Shown piece by piece: positions 1 through 10,444 of a stretch of 64,000 nt of DNA. The notes below the pieces were generated by a model that saw nothing but the letters and a program-made list of their open reading frames with translations, did no database searches and was not told the origin of the DNA. The stretch covers positions 620,001-684,000 of the forward strand of contig NC_089448.1 in NCBI RefSeq assembly GCF_026210795.1. Direction: 5' to 3'. The translations under genes and the position numbers were made by a program. The stretch is from Rhizophagus irregularis. Lineage: Eukaryota; Glomeromycota; Glomeromycetes; Glomerales; Glomeraceae. Numbering within the stretch: position 1 is the first letter of the stretch; each line of letters starts with the position of its first letter.

Positions 1-2
1 TA

Positions 3-182
3 ATTAATAATGATAATTCAAATTCACAACTTCCTCTTCAAGAAATTTCTTTATCTTTGAATTCTTTAAATGAATCACCTATATTTCACAATTGTACTTT
101 TTCAAATATTACTTTTAATATTCAATATTATAATGTAATAATTAATGCAATATTAAATATAAAGCTTAATTCATATAATTAA
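3..182 (+). CDS. C-terminal end of a gene that begins left of the window
   Basis: An open frame runs from the left edge to a TAA at 180-182, about 59 residues. It is rich in Asn and Ser and contains the piece IFHNCTFSNITFNIQYYN. Such Asn/Cys/Phe-rich tails are, from memory, common at the C-termini of Rhizophagus proteins, but no domain is visible here. The start lies outside the window, so neither family nor function can be given. The stretch from 183 to 349 is AT-rich and shows nothing else. Confidence 0.4.
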   Translation: MNNDNSNSQLPLQEISLSLNSLNESPIFHNCTFSNITFNIQYYNVIINAILNIKLNSYN

Positions 183-349
183 AATAAAATTTTAATCATA
201 TCTGAAGAGAGTATTACAATAATAACATTGAACTATGTGAGAGTAATTTACATTATCAATTAATTAGTCTTTATTATTATAATAATTAACTGTACGCATA
301 ATTATTACAAATTTAAGTATAAGTTAAATAATTAATTAATTATAAAAAA

Positions 350-480
350 GATCAAGTAGTGTAGTGGTTAGGATGTGAAATATGATGTAAGAAGGTATTG
401 GGTTCGGATCTTGAGGTAAGTAAAAAAATTATAATAATTGTTGGGCCCGTGAAAATATCAGTAAAAAAAGCCATGGATGA
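350..480 (+). repeat. tRNA-derived SINE-like element (candidate)
   Basis: Positions 357-374 match a pol III A box (TAGTGTAGTGGTTAGGAT) and 400-410 a B box (GGTTCGGATCT), spaced as in a tRNA gene. The arms do not pair as a complete cloverleaf, so this is not a functional tRNA. The unit continues into a non-tRNA body ending near AAAGCCATGGATGA at about 467-480. A similar end occurs near 23111-23126. The two shared ends suggest a dispersed SINE family. Confidence 0.42.
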
Positions 481-529
481 ATGATTAGGAACCGTGGTAT
501 AAAGTATTTATACCTGCTATTGAATTTCA

Positions 530-1330
530 ACTACAAGCAGTGGTACATCAGAGAAAGAATGTCGTGAGATAATAGCAAAAGTTAATAGATTATTAAAACA
601 TAGTTGTAAATTACCGATAAGTTGTCCAAATGTGATAATATTTGATAAAGATATTTTAAATGCAAAGAATCTTTATGCATTACAGTTAGAAAGTTTATCA
701 AAAAATACCATGTACCATAGTAATGGTGACATAGAATTAAAGAATTTATTTAAAATAAACCTATATAAGTAGATTATTGTACAGCGAGCTGTTTAGAATA
801 AAAGAAAGATATCTTAACGTGATCAAAGACAAATTACGTACAATAAACAATTTCTAAAAATATTGTCGGATAACGATATATCGATATGTGATCACAATAC
901 ATTAAATGTTAATTAAAAAATCATAAAATTTACGGTGGCAATTTCAAATTGATTGATATATTTAATAGGAATGAATATGGGATGTGGAAAGTACAACTAA
1001 AGAATCAAAAAATTTTTATTTCTTGATCAAATTGTTGAACACAATAAGAATACGTTAATGAAATTGCAAAAATTTTTGTATCAAGTCAAAAGTAACGATG
1101 AAAGGAGTGAATCGAAGTGGTATAACAGATTGAAACAATTGATGTATATAAATGAGAAAACATATTTTTAAAAGATCGATATATATTTAATCGATCAGAA
1201 CTTAAGGAATTTGATGATGCATCAAATAAAGATTTGGGAAAGGTGAAAAATACGATGGTAGCATGAAACGAAAATGGTAATGTAATTTTTGTGAAATATG
1301 AATAGAAATCAAAAAATGAATAGAAATCAA
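530..1330 (+). pseudogene. decayed coding stretch, unidentified
   Basis: Protein-like segments alternate with stops. The longest clean piece runs from about 531 to 771 and includes SCPNVIIFDKDILNAKNLYA. A second piece near 1040-1170 includes KLQKFLYQVKSNDERSES. A third near 1170-1250 includes the frame piece FNRSELKEFDDASNKDLGK. I do not recognise the family. The three pieces lie in one order on + but in more than one frame, so this is a broken gene or an old element. From 1331 to about 2330 I see nothing else. Confidence 0.3.
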
Positions 1331-3085
1331 AAAGTAAAAATTTTACCGCTATTGGAATCCATTATTTGTTGATTCTTGTCTATCAATAGTTTGATTCACT
1401 GTGTTTAATGAAATGCCAAGGATGTGATAACAATATTCGAGAATATACCTTCAGATAGCTTGTAAAGAAGAATTATGTACCGTAAAGAAAAAGACATTAA
1501 TGCCGACAAGAGTATAATAAAGCTTAAATAATATAGTAATTAAAATAATAGTAGATTACTGGAATGTTGTATAGAAGGTGAAAAGAATGTTAGGGATAAT
1601 ATGATAATAGATCAGTCAAGCGATGTTCTAGTATGGGTTGACACATTTATGCGAAGATTCGAGTGAATATTTTGGAAAACTTGAATGATTTTTTTTAGAA
1701 ATAAAACCCATTAATATATAAAATTGCTAATCAAGATTCGCTAAATTTAACAGTAACCTAAATATCCAGTTTAATAGAACAGTTTAATAGAGAGTTTACA
1801 AGATTAAAACTCTCGTAACTAGTTATTAAGTAAGATCTAAATGATCGGCAATTACGGCAAAACGGCAAGGATACAGTGGCAAACTGACTTGTCATTTTTT
1901 ATCTTATTCTTGTAAAAATAATTTCAAAAAAAAAAAAATTTATTTGTACTACAAATGTTAAATATTAAACACTAACAAATTTACAATATTTCAAAGTATT
2001 ACTATAATAAAATGTAATGTAATATTTTTTTTTAAAGAATGAAAATAAAACTACACATTGTTTGGATTAATTGTAATGTGAATGTTAATGTTAATGATGA
2101 TTGGTTTCTATCTATTCTATTTGAATTCATTTGAGAATAGTGACACAACTCTTTTAAATGTGGTATAGATCTTCTGGATGTCTTGCCAGAACTGCTCATA
2201 TCTCTCCAACCAAGGACTCAAGATTCACAACAATATTCCTAAGTGATAACTTCGATCTTAAAATTATCCATGTGTTCAAACTGTACTTAAATATAAAATA
2301 AAATTAATGAAAAAAAATGTTATATTACGGCCCTACCACAAGGGACTTCCTAAGAAGCGTACTATGCTCCTCCCATGAAAATTACGCATAGCACCATGCC
2401 GTACCACAACCAACCAGCCCTACTGTGAGACTACAGCAAAAGCTGGTACTCACAGGCTTACAAAGTAAGCACGCTATGCTCCCACCCGTGCATAACATCA
2501 TGCTGCTCCAATAAAAATACCCAAAGCTGAAAATAATAAAGAAATAAAAAAAATCATAAAAAATAATAAAAAAAAACTAAAAAATAACAAAAAAAGTACA
2601 CTTACCTTCGGTCCTATCGCAGGACTGCAGCAGAAGCTGGTACCCACGAGCTTACCAAAAAGTAAGCGACTATGCTCCAACCCTTCGCATAGTACTATAC
2701 CGTTCCAAAAAACTCCCAACCAGCCCTACCATGAGACTGCAGAAAATCTGGTACTCACAGGCTTACAAAGTAAGCACGCTATGCTCCCACCCAACGCATA
2801 GCATCATGCTGCTCCAAAAAAATACCCAAAGCTAAAAATAATGAAGAAATAAAAAAAATCATAAAAAAAATAAACAAAAAACAAAAAATAACAAAAAAAG
2901 TACACTTACCTTCGGTCCTATCGCAGGACTGCAGCAGAAGCCCACGAGCTTACCGAAAAGTAAGCGACTACGCTCCAACCCTCGCATAGTACTATACCGC
3001 TCCAAGTTCCCAACCAGCCCTACTGTGAGACTGCAGCAAAAGCTGGTACTCACAGGCTTACCAAGTAAGCACGCTATGCTCCCAC

Positions 3086-4371
3086 TAGGGTTGGTAAAAT
3101 AACCGTTAGTTATGAATTTGGTTAATTAACCGGTTAATTAACGGTTAGTTAACGGTTAATTAACCCATAAATAACCTGTATATATAATTTTAAGGAAGTT
3201 AAAATAAATTTATAATTTATTAAATATTATAAAATTTTAATATATTTTATTTATTCTTCATCATCTAAATTAATAACATTTGCTTCAAATCCAAATATAC
3301 TATCATTATCAGAACTATTATTATTATCATCTTCTTTATTTTCATTATCAGAACTATTATTACTATCTTCTTCATTTTCATTAAAATTACTACCCATTTA
3401 GCTGTATGAGATTCTTCACCAGAATAAATAGCATCAAAGAATAATGGTTTTGGAGTACAAATAACAAAATTTTGAACTGATTCTCGATTAATATTAGACC
3501 AACCATCTGAAACCATTGTAAGAGATTTAGCTTGTAAAATTTGTTCATTACATTCAGCTTTAACTTCATCAAAAACATCATCAAGTAATTCATCAGCAAG
3601 TTTTCTTCGATTAGGTAATTTGAATGCTGGACGTAATTGTTGAAAAAACTGAATAACATAATTATTTTCAAGAAAAGAAAAAGGAACTCCAGCAGCAAAT
3701 AATGCTTGAGCTAGTAAAATTTCAAGAGTATCTTGTTCTTCTTCACTCATACGATCAACAAAATTCTCAATTGTTGTATTTTTTAAATGCTTTTTTGATG
3801 TTTTTACTGTAGGAATAAAAGTAGAAGTAGTAGCATCAGAAGTTTCTAATAGTTCAGGAATTTGTTGTTTCTTTGTTTTTGCACTTTCTGGAGCTCTAGG
3901 ACAACTATCATTAAGATGAACTTGCATTCTTTTAGCTGTACCTTGTTCAAAAACTTTAGAACAATAATTACAACGTACAGAAGGATGTGTTTTTTTCTTA
4001 GACCTACTACTTTCTTCATTACTTTCTGCTTCAGTAATTATTGTCCAATGTTTCCAAACAGTTCCCTTTTTTTTTACCATGATAATGAACAATAAATTTG
4101 CAAAAAAAAGTGTTTTTTTAAAAAAAATTTATCTTAAAAAAAAGATCATGCAATATGTAGATCATAGATTTAATCAATATTTATATTAATTAATATTTAA
4201 TTGTGTAACAAAATAATGGATTATCATTTAATCACATGATTTAAATTCTGCATTTTGATTGGCTAATTATAAATAACGGTTAATTAACCATTTTAAATCA
4301 ATCATAACTAACAAAATTAACGGTTAATTAACCATGGTTAATTAACCGTGGTTAATTAACCCCCATCCCTA
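3086..4371 (-). mobile_element. hAT DNA transposon, internally deleted (non-autonomous)
   Basis: The 1286-bp element begins TAGGGTTGG and ends CCATCCCTA, imperfect terminal inverted repeats of hAT type. It is flanked by a perfect 8-bp target duplication GCTCCCAC (3078-3085 and 4372-4379). Both subterminal regions carry repeated palindromic GGTTAATTAACC-type motifs, likely transposase-binding sites. It encodes only the N-terminal part of a BED-finger transposase plus a residual acidic tail, so it must move in trans or be dead. Confidence 0.9.
3265..4080 (-). pseudogene. truncated hAT transposase with BED zinc finger
   Basis: The frame is best started at the Met at 4080 (MVKKKGTVWKHW); an upstream Met at 4092 is also in frame. 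Residues of about 5-55 form a BED zinc finger: WKHW, then CNYCSKVFEQGTAKRMQVHL and a downstream Cys. The middle holds hAT landmarks, PNRRKLADELLDDVFDEV and TMVSDGWSN; the latter carries the first catalytic-type Asp region. Soon after ESHTAKW the catalytic core and the hATC dimerisation region are missing. The remainder runs into a residual acidic Asn/Ser/Asp tail (GSNFNENEEDSNNSSDN) that lies in another frame, as expected from an internal deletion near 3398. It cannot encode an active transposase. Confidence 0.82.
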
Positions 4372-4440
4372 GCTCCCACCCAACGCATAACATCATGCTG
4401 CTCCAGCAAAAATACCCAAACAATTACCTTAAACATATCG

Positions 4441-5088
4441 TGTAAACAGTTAAACGTAAAGTTATAATAAAATATTCGAGGAGAGAAGGGAGGAGGGAGG
4501 GAGATAATAAAATATATGAGGAGAGAAGGGAGATAAGCGAAAGAGGAATTTATCAGTATTATTTTTGGATGTTTTTTAACTACAAACGATGACTCATATT
4601 ATAACCATGAGACTATATTACGTGTTAGTACGTGTACACGAAATTGACGTGTCAGTCAGATTCATATGTATTCCTTATCGGGACTTAAAAATTACAAAAA
4701 TAGACCGATGACGAATTCCAAAATACTGCGTATAGTTTGGTCACGTTTTGCATATTTTGATCTATAACGTTTTCATTGAAATAATTCTTCATTAATAAAT
4801 ACTAAACTAGTTTAGATTTTTAATTTTATATGTTTCAAAAAAAATCAATTATCGAAAATTGAATGAAATGAAATTCATTTTTACACTAATCATATTTAAA
4901 GTCTCATATCTGTATTGAACAAGTAAAATATTTTCCGTATCTTTTTAGGAATTTTTTTTCATTTATTTTTATTATTATCTTCGATAGAACATATAAAATC
5001 ATCAGTAAAGTAAGAATTTTTAACAGATTTTTTTTATCAATTTCGTTAATATAGTAAATCAAATACATAATATATTATATAGAATAAA
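4441..5088. other. AT-rich intergenic, no gene seen
   Basis: After a short purine-rich GAGAGAAGGGAG duplication (about 4475-4540) there is only AT-rich sequence, presumably including the promoter of the gene starting at 5089. Confidence 0.5.
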
Positions 5089-5840
5089 ATGGATGCCGAA
5101 GGAAAGTCCGAAGTTGATTCAAGATTACAAAGTATATTGTTTAAATCTTTAAATTTTTCTTTTTTAATTAGTCTCTGAGAACAAGGGAGAAAAAACTCGT
5201 AAGTTTATTATCATTTAAATTAAATTTTCTAATTGCGTGAAATTAATTATACAATGTATATTTTTTTATTCTTTTTCGAAATATTTTAGAAAAAGACCTA
5301 ATTCTCCAACAGTGGCTGAAACACTCCCTGAGAAAAAACAAAAGGTTAAAAAGGGAAAAGAAAAGAAGAAAGTCAAAAGCCGTAATAAAAGTTGTGGGAA
5401 GTAAAGTATAGTAAAGTATTATCTTTTAAAATTTTAATTTGAAAATTTTAACCTAATATTTTTTCTTTCAATTTAGGAATTGATTTGGATAAACAATGTG
5501 GGGTAATTAATTCACTTAATAATAAACCTTGCAACCGTTTGATACCTACTTTCTCAATATCAGGAAAAAATCCATCGTACACTCTCAAGGTAAATTCGCG
5601 TAATTTATTATTATGTAATACGTAATAATCACCAAATTTAACGGCATATCATCCACCAATTTATTTTTGTTTGTCTAAAAGGTGAAAATAATATGCCAAA
5701 TAACAACAATAATGACGAACAAGCAAGATGACGTAAAGGAAAAAGGTAAATTTATATCAATATAATTCTTAATAAAAAAACTAATACTTCTTGTAGATGT
5801 AGAACAAAATAAAACTTCTTCAGCGCCGTACTTCGCTTAA
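5089..5840 (+). CDS. small gene with SCA7/ataxin-7-like (Sgf73) motif
   Basis: Six exons join in one open frame of 133 aa: 5089-5131, 5172-5198, 5290-5400, 5477-5589, 5682-5745 and 5797-5840, all with GT/AG introns. Residues of about 30-60 are strongly basic (nuclear-localisation-like). They are followed by IDLDKQCGVINSLNNKPCNR, which matches the start of the SCA7 zinc-binding domain of Sgf73/ataxin-7, the anchor of the SAGA deubiquitinase module. The later Cys and His of the usual C-x-C-x-x-H signature are absent; the sequence reads LIPTFSISGKN instead, so the finger looks incomplete. Within exon 3 another frame (KRPNSPTVAETLPEKK) is also protein-like, so the exon 1-3 joins are uncertain. 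It could be a diverged Sgf73 fragment or a decaying copy. No similarity search was made. Confidence 0.5.
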
Positions 5841-6230
5841 AAAATAATTTGATCTTATTTACATTTTAATAATATTTCTATTTAATTTATGAAAATTATC
5901 ATGTCTCTAATTTAAATAATTAATATTTAATCTTACAATAACTATTTTGTCTTGTATAATATACTGTATATATTATATATTGTTTTTTTTCCTTATTTTT
6001 TTCCCGCAGTACTATAAATAAGAAAATATCATAATTTTCAGCACTGTATTTTAAAAATGTAATTTGCTAGAAGTTAGTCTTAATCTCTGTTTTTACTATT
6101 TTAGATGTAATTATATAGTGTGTACTATTGTAGTATGTGTTTCACACTTTCACAATCGTAAAAATTAAAATAAAAATAAATTTTATGTGCACGGGATACG
6201 TAATACTCACTCATAGTGCGTAAATATAAT
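5841..6230. other. AT-rich intergenic, nothing seen
   Basis: This is the 3' flank of the SCA7-like gene. It is AT-rich with short TA runs and no supported feature. Confidence 0.4.
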
Positions 6231-6340
6231 TTTCATTAATGAATGTCCAAATTTAAGAAAACTTAATTGTTCAAATAATGTAAATTTAACCGAACTAAAT
6301 ATTAGCAATTGTTCTAATTTAACAAATATTAATGTTACTG
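6231..6340 (+). pseudogene. leucine-rich-repeat relic
   Basis: One frame reads two LRR units in a row, including CPNLRKLNCSNN and LTELNISNCSNLTNINV, with the regular Leu/Ile/Asn/Cys spacing of LRR proteins. The frame has no start and is lost downstream, so only a fragment of an old LRR gene remains. Confidence 0.45.
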
Positions 6341-6539
6341 GTAAAAGAATTTTATATTTTTCAAATTAATAATTTTCAAATAATAACATTATGAGATGTT
6401 CATAACTTTTTCTTACGTTTCAAGGTATTATAATTAATAATATAAATTAAACTTATAATAAAAATTTTCACAATTGTTTGTACAAAAATGTATCAAATTA
6501 AAAATGTATAAACTCATTAGAGAAACCCTTCTTGATTAG

Positions 6540-6850
6540 AAAAAAAAACAAAAAACTACCAAAATTTAAAAAATTAAAAACATTAACTAATTGACGATTT
6601 TGATTTTTTACGAAGAATTGATTAATCTCGCTAATCCTTCATGATCTTGAGACATAACTGATAAGTTATTTTTTTGTTAAGCGCAGTTTCTAATACGATT
6701 TAAATAGCGGAAGTAATCTAAAGTACAGTTAAGTCAAAACCTTATGTTTCAATGCATTCCACTGAATTTAAAAAATTTCAAGACTTTCTCGAATTTAGTC
6801 ATTATTAGTCATGTCTGACGGCACCAACAATTTAAGAGAAATTCGATTCC
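6540..6850 (+). pseudogene. F-box family relic (C-terminal half)
   Basis: Degenerate matches to the F-box paralogs are legible at DNA level: a KLKTL-type piece near 6565-6590, a piece like HDLET near 6640, and the diverged equivalent of the IIENSGGHLK block near 6690-6720. Stops interrupt every frame. The same decayed pattern recurs at 20540-21115, 35270-35985 and 39110-39860. Confidence 0.5.
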
Positions 6851-6916
6851 TACTAAAGTCAAAAATTTAGAATTAAATATATTTTATTAGAAACACAATA
6901 ATAAGCTAGTTTGATA

Positions 6917-7137
6917 GGACCCCGAGTTATACATAAAAAGGTAGGGTAAGGGTTTGCATAGAATTGACCAAAATAATCATGTAGATCTTTCCTTTTATAG
7001 ATATTTCCGGCCGGAATTTATTTCCTTTTTTAGACTCTGACTGGCATTATCATAATTCCGGCCCTGAAAAAATGCGTAGAGCTACTAGTAAATTTTTTTT
7101 GGCTGCACCTTACCTCTATATATATAGCTCGGGGTCC
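6917..7137. mobile_element. MITE with TA target duplication (Tc1/mariner-like)
   Basis: This 221-bp piece begins GGACCCCGAG and ends CTCGGGGTCC. The inverted repeats are perfect over 10 bases and imperfect for roughly 20 more. Both sides are flanked by TA. It has no coding capacity. It lies just upstream of the conserved upstream module of the truncated F-box gene. Confidence 0.65.
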
Positions 7138-7139
7138 TA

Positions 7140-7215
7140 ATTTGATCCTATCATTTGACGTAATGTTTGTTTTGCTATGTGAAACATTATTGAATCATTA
7201 TGATGGTCACACAGA
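7140..7215 (+). promoter_or_regulatory. conserved F-box upstream module (truncated copy's promoter)
   Basis: It holds TTTGACGTAATGTTTG, TGTGAAACAT-like sequence and then ATGATGGTCACACAG. The same ordered blocks precede the intact F-box genes at 36366 and 46148. The GGTCRCAC core lies 152 bases upstream of the ATG here. Its role as a promoter is inferred from conservation only. Confidence 0.5.
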
Positions 7216-7356
7216 TCCAATTTATTTTGTCCGGGGAAAAAAAAATAGATATAGATATAAATTTCAAAATTTGTAAAATTATACTTAAAATCTCTTAAAA
7301 ATATATTCAATTAAAAGATTTATGTTAAAGCAGTTTTCACTATTTTTTGATAAAGA

Positions 7357-7527
7357 ATGCCGAAACTCAATAAAGATATTCTTTTTTTAATATTCGAAGA
7401 ATTTCAAGATGATTCAAAATCTCTCTTTTCATGTCTAATGGTTAATAGACTTTGGTGTGAAACTGTGATTCCAATTTTATGGAGGAATCCTTGCAGGAAT
7501 ACTTATTCTAACAAAATATTATTATAA
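7357..7527 (+). pseudogene. truncated F-box gene (F-box domain only)
   Basis: The 56-codon frame begins MPKLNKDILFLIFEEFQDDS and contains the whole F-box. It follows its paralogs up to IPILWRNP and then diverges abruptly to an unrelated tail and stop. Downstream sequence (to about 7672) ends in GCATCCCTA, which resembles a hAT terminus, so insertion of an element with loss of the rest of the gene is the likeliest cause. The first 45 codons show no decay, so the truncation appears young. A free F-box peptide could still be made, but I treat it as a pseudogene. Confidence 0.65.
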
Positions 7528-7672
7528 TATTTCGGTCAAATATCATGATATCTGTCAATTGAAAGCTGAAATGAAAAGGCCAGTCGGTCTTGGACTGAAA
7601 CCGAACTGATAACTGAACCGATAAAAACCGGTTATGATCGGTTATAACAAAACTTTTAGCATCCCTAGTTAA
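7495..7672. mobile_element. possible hAT-like MITE remnant
   Basis: The sequence breaks the F-box homology at about 7492. It contains repeated AACCG/CGGTTAT motifs in both orientations and ends in AGCATCCCTA, like hAT right ends. No clean target duplication was found, so the left boundary is uncertain. Confidence 0.28.
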
Positions 7673-7884
7673 AACTATCTCTCATATTTTATACTTTTCT
7701 TTTATTTTTTTTGCATAATTTATCGTACATATGGTTCCTAACATTAATAAATTGCTAATAAATTAAATTAAAAAAAATTACGACCGCAGTATCATGTGAT
7801 ACAGTAATACAGTATGCATATCAATGAGTTGATCAAAAGCACTAGGATAAATTCGGTAAATTAAAAAATTTTGCCAAAATCAAA

Positions 7885-7920
7885 TATGACGCAATATTTA
7901 TTACTTGTGAAACGTTACTT
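7885..7920 (+). promoter_or_regulatory. conserved F-box upstream module (type A)
   Basis: ATGACGCAATATTTATTA followed by TGTGAAACGTTACT lies about 160 bases before the ATG at 8048. The block, with a preceding CGACCGCAG...ATGTGATACAG stretch (about 7782-7815), is shared with the gene at 16821 (16513-16660). Confidence 0.5.
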
Positions 7921-8047
7921 GTGAATTTTATTCCGGTATTTCATTATTCATGGTTAAAACTTCCTAAAAAATTTTCAATATTACGAAAAATTGTATTTAA
8001 GGATATTTACTATAATAAACCAGTGATTAAAATTATTTTGTTAAAGA

Positions 8048-9541
8048 ATGTCAAAACTTAATAAAGATATTCTTTTTTTAATATCTGAAGAATTAGTACA
8101 AGATGATTCAAAATCTCTCTTTTCATGTCTAATGGTAAATAGACTTTGGTGTGAAACTGTCATTCCAATTTTATGGAGAAATCCTTGGTGTTATGATATT
8201 AATTATAGTAATAAAAATTATTTATTTACAATTATTACTTCCTATTTATCCGATGATATTAAAGAATTCCTAACAAGACAAGGAATTCAATTATCATTAG
8301 TTTCATATCAATCACTTTTGTTTAATTATTTATCTTTCTGTAGAAGTATTAATGTAAATACTATAGGCATTATAACTTCTATTGGTTCTCCTTTAGATTA
8401 TGATCAATTTCTTTTACAACAAGAATTTTACAATCTCTTTATGAAGAAATTTCCAGAGTTAAAGTATTTGGATATGAAATCTATTAGACATCAAATATTT
8501 TATTTTCCAGAAGCTAGGATTCGTCTTGAATCACTTTGTGAATTAAAATGTGACACATTAACAAATTCTTCATATTTTTATGGATTAGCTCAGCTATGTC
8601 ATTATATACAGAGACTCATTATTACTAACGCAACAAATAATTATCCCTATCACGGGATTGCTGAATTAATTGGAGTTCAGAAAAATTTAAAGTATTTTGA
8701 ATGGAGAGATGATGATGCTTTATATATTACTGGACCAGATCGAGATTCTCACAAAGAGATTCTTTTTGCATTAGAAAAAAATGCAAATGTTATCAACCAT
8801 TTAATATTATATTTTATGTATAATATTGATTGCATTTTGCCAAGGATACTCCCAAAACTTCATAAACTAAAAACATTGGCAACTAGATTTTATAATTTCA
8901 GTGAACAACAATTAAAAACGTGTGTGTTTCATGATCTTGAGATCCTTAAAATAGAACATTACAATTTAGAATCAGCTTCTATTATAATTGAAAATAGTGG
9001 AGGACATATAAAAAAGATTTTATTAGAGCCTTTTGAATTTGATGATAATGTCATTGAAGATTCTCTTGTTTTTATAAGTAGTATTCGTAAGAATTGTCCT
9101 TCAATTGAATGTTTGTCTCTTGTATTTTCACCATCAAAGGAGTATTTCGCTGAAATTGAAGAATTACTAAAAGGTTGTCAAAATTTGAAGTTGTTATTAT
9201 TAGTTATATTTGATCAAGTATATGAAGAACCAATATATATTGAAAAAGCTTTAATGTATGGAGAAATTTTATTAAAAATATTAATTAGTTCAGCACCATC
9301 TAACATTAAAGAAATTAGATTTTATGGTGATTTTAAATTCTCTTTAGAAGCCTTGGAGGAATTTTTAAGAAAATGGGAAGGTTGTACACTTTCCATACTT
9401 ATATCCAGTTATAATTTGCAATATAATAGTATTTATGAAGAAGAGGATTATAAAAAATTGATTAATAAATATAAAAATAATGGAGTAATCAAAGATTTTA
9501 GAGGTGAATCTCATATGGATATAATGAATATAGAGATATGA
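8048..9541 (+). CDS. F-box/LRR-like protein, copy 1
   Basis: A single-exon gene of 497 aa. Residues 3-46 form an F-box (LNKDILFLISEELVQDDS, SLFSCLMVNRLWCETVIP, WRNPW), the Skp1-binding motif of SCF ubiquitin ligases. The remaining ~450 residues are regularly spaced Leu/Ile-rich strands and helices such as ECLSLVFSPSKEYF and NIKEIRFYGDFKFSLEALEE. This resembles the divergent LRR superhelix of F-box proteins, which would bind the substrate. The start is fixed by alignment with five paralogs sharing M(S/P)KLN. It is closest by eye to the copies at 36366 and 46148 (shared KDFR-ES-MN C-terminus). It has no intron, unlike the other host genes here. Substrate unknown. Confidence 0.9.
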   Translation: MSKLNKDILFLISEELVQDDSKSLFSCLMVNRLWCETVIPILWRNPWCYDINYSNKNYLFTIITSYLSDDIKEFLTRQGIQLSLVSYQSLLFNYLSFCRSINVNTIGIITSIGSPLDYDQFLLQQEFYNLFMKKFPELKYLDMKSIRHQIFYFPEARIRLESLCELKCDTLTNSSYFYGLAQLCHYIQRLIITNATNNYPYHGIAELIGVQKNLKYFEWRDDDALYITGPDRDSHKEILFALEKNANVINHLILYFMYNIDCILPRILPKLHKLKTLATRFYNFSEQQLKTCVFHDLEILKIEHYNLESASIIIENSGGHIKKILLEPFEFDDNVIEDSLVFISSIRKNCPSIECLSLVFSPSKEYFAEIEELLKGCQNLKLLLLVIFDQVYEEPIYIEKALMYGEILLKILISSAPSNIKEIRFYGDFKFSLEALEEFLRKWEGCTLSILISSYNLQYNSIYEEEDYKKLINKYKNNGVIKDFRGESHMDIMNIEI

Positions 9542-9544
9542 ATA

Positions 9545-10440
9545 ACATCTTTAATCACTACATATTAACTTGTGGCATCAAATAATTAATTTTGTATTGT
9601 TTATTGTTTTATCTTCAAAGGAATAATAAGCTTTAAATATATATATATATATTTTTTTTTTTGTTAAAAAATCAAAAAAATGTAAATGACCATATATATC
9701 TTATAATAATCAAATAAAAAAAAGATAGACAAAATTTTTTTTAAATATTTTCTTTTTTTTTATAAAGAAATTAAAAGTAAACATTATGTTACATGAAAAA
9801 TTTTTTTAAACTAACATTTTTTTCCAAATATATGTCTTTTTTGAATAAGATATTTATCATTTTTATAATGATATTAACTCTCAGATTTCTTTTTTTCTAT
9901 TATTTGCTAACATTTTAGTCAAATAAACTACTATTTATCTAACCTTATGAAGTTAATATACAAGTATTTTAAACCTGATGAACAATATTCATGGAGATAA
10001 TCACATTTTTCATGATGATTCTAACTCCTAGATATTTTTTCTGTTTATTAAGGTCAGAGCATAATTTCATCAACTGACTTTCTTCATTATTAGAAAGTTG
10101 TTTAGTGGGATTAAACAATCATTGTATTTTCACATTTTTCCATTTGCTAACTTCAAAGCATAATTTCACTGCTTTAGTCAAATAAATCTATTTCCTTTAT
10201 TAATTAAAAGTTGTTTAAGCATGGTCAAAAGTACTTGCGTTTTTTTTAAAAAAAAAAAATAATAAATTTCAGTTTAATAAAAATAAAAAAAAAAATTACT
10301 AATAAAATTTGAGTACTTTGTAAATAGATTTGATTTCAATATTTTAATACAGAAAATTAAACAAAATGAATATTCTAGATTATTAGGTTTATTTGCTTTT
10401 TAATTTAATTTATTTTATTATATAAATTAGGGTTTAATTG
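9545..10440. other. AT-rich spacer with a diverged duplicated block
   Basis: No gene is visible. ATTTGCTAAC, TTAGTCAAATAAA and GCATAATTTCA each occur twice (near 9904/10143, 9918/10178 and 10070/10157), suggesting an old ~240-bp duplication. The stretch 10256-10390 resembles 30890-31020 (ACAGAAAATTAA, TATTCTAG), a dispersed repeat. Confidence 0.4.
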
Positions 10441-10444
10441 CCTT

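Larger units (their letters stand above)
2335..4420. repeat. ~300-bp tandem repeat (about three copies), split by a hAT element
   Basis: The signature CCAGCCCTACTGTGAGACT recurs at 2414, 2720 (with changes) and 3014, a period of 306 and 294 bases. Each unit also holds an AGCTGGTACTCACAGGCTTA block, a GCTATGCTCCCACC block and an A-rich stretch. The third copy is interrupted at 3085 by the hAT element and resumes at 4372 with the expected continuation to about 4420. The unit is less AT-rich than its surroundings. It is not a gene: its open frames are Phe-rich low-complexity artefacts. Confidence 0.7.

Noticed and set aside
350-425. Functional tRNA gene
   Set aside because: The A and B boxes are good, but acceptor and anticodon stems do not pair convincingly.
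2498-3053. Two - strand frames rich in Phe and Leu
   Set aside because: They lie inside the 300-bp tandem repeat and arise from its A-rich segment; two diverged copies of the same artefact.
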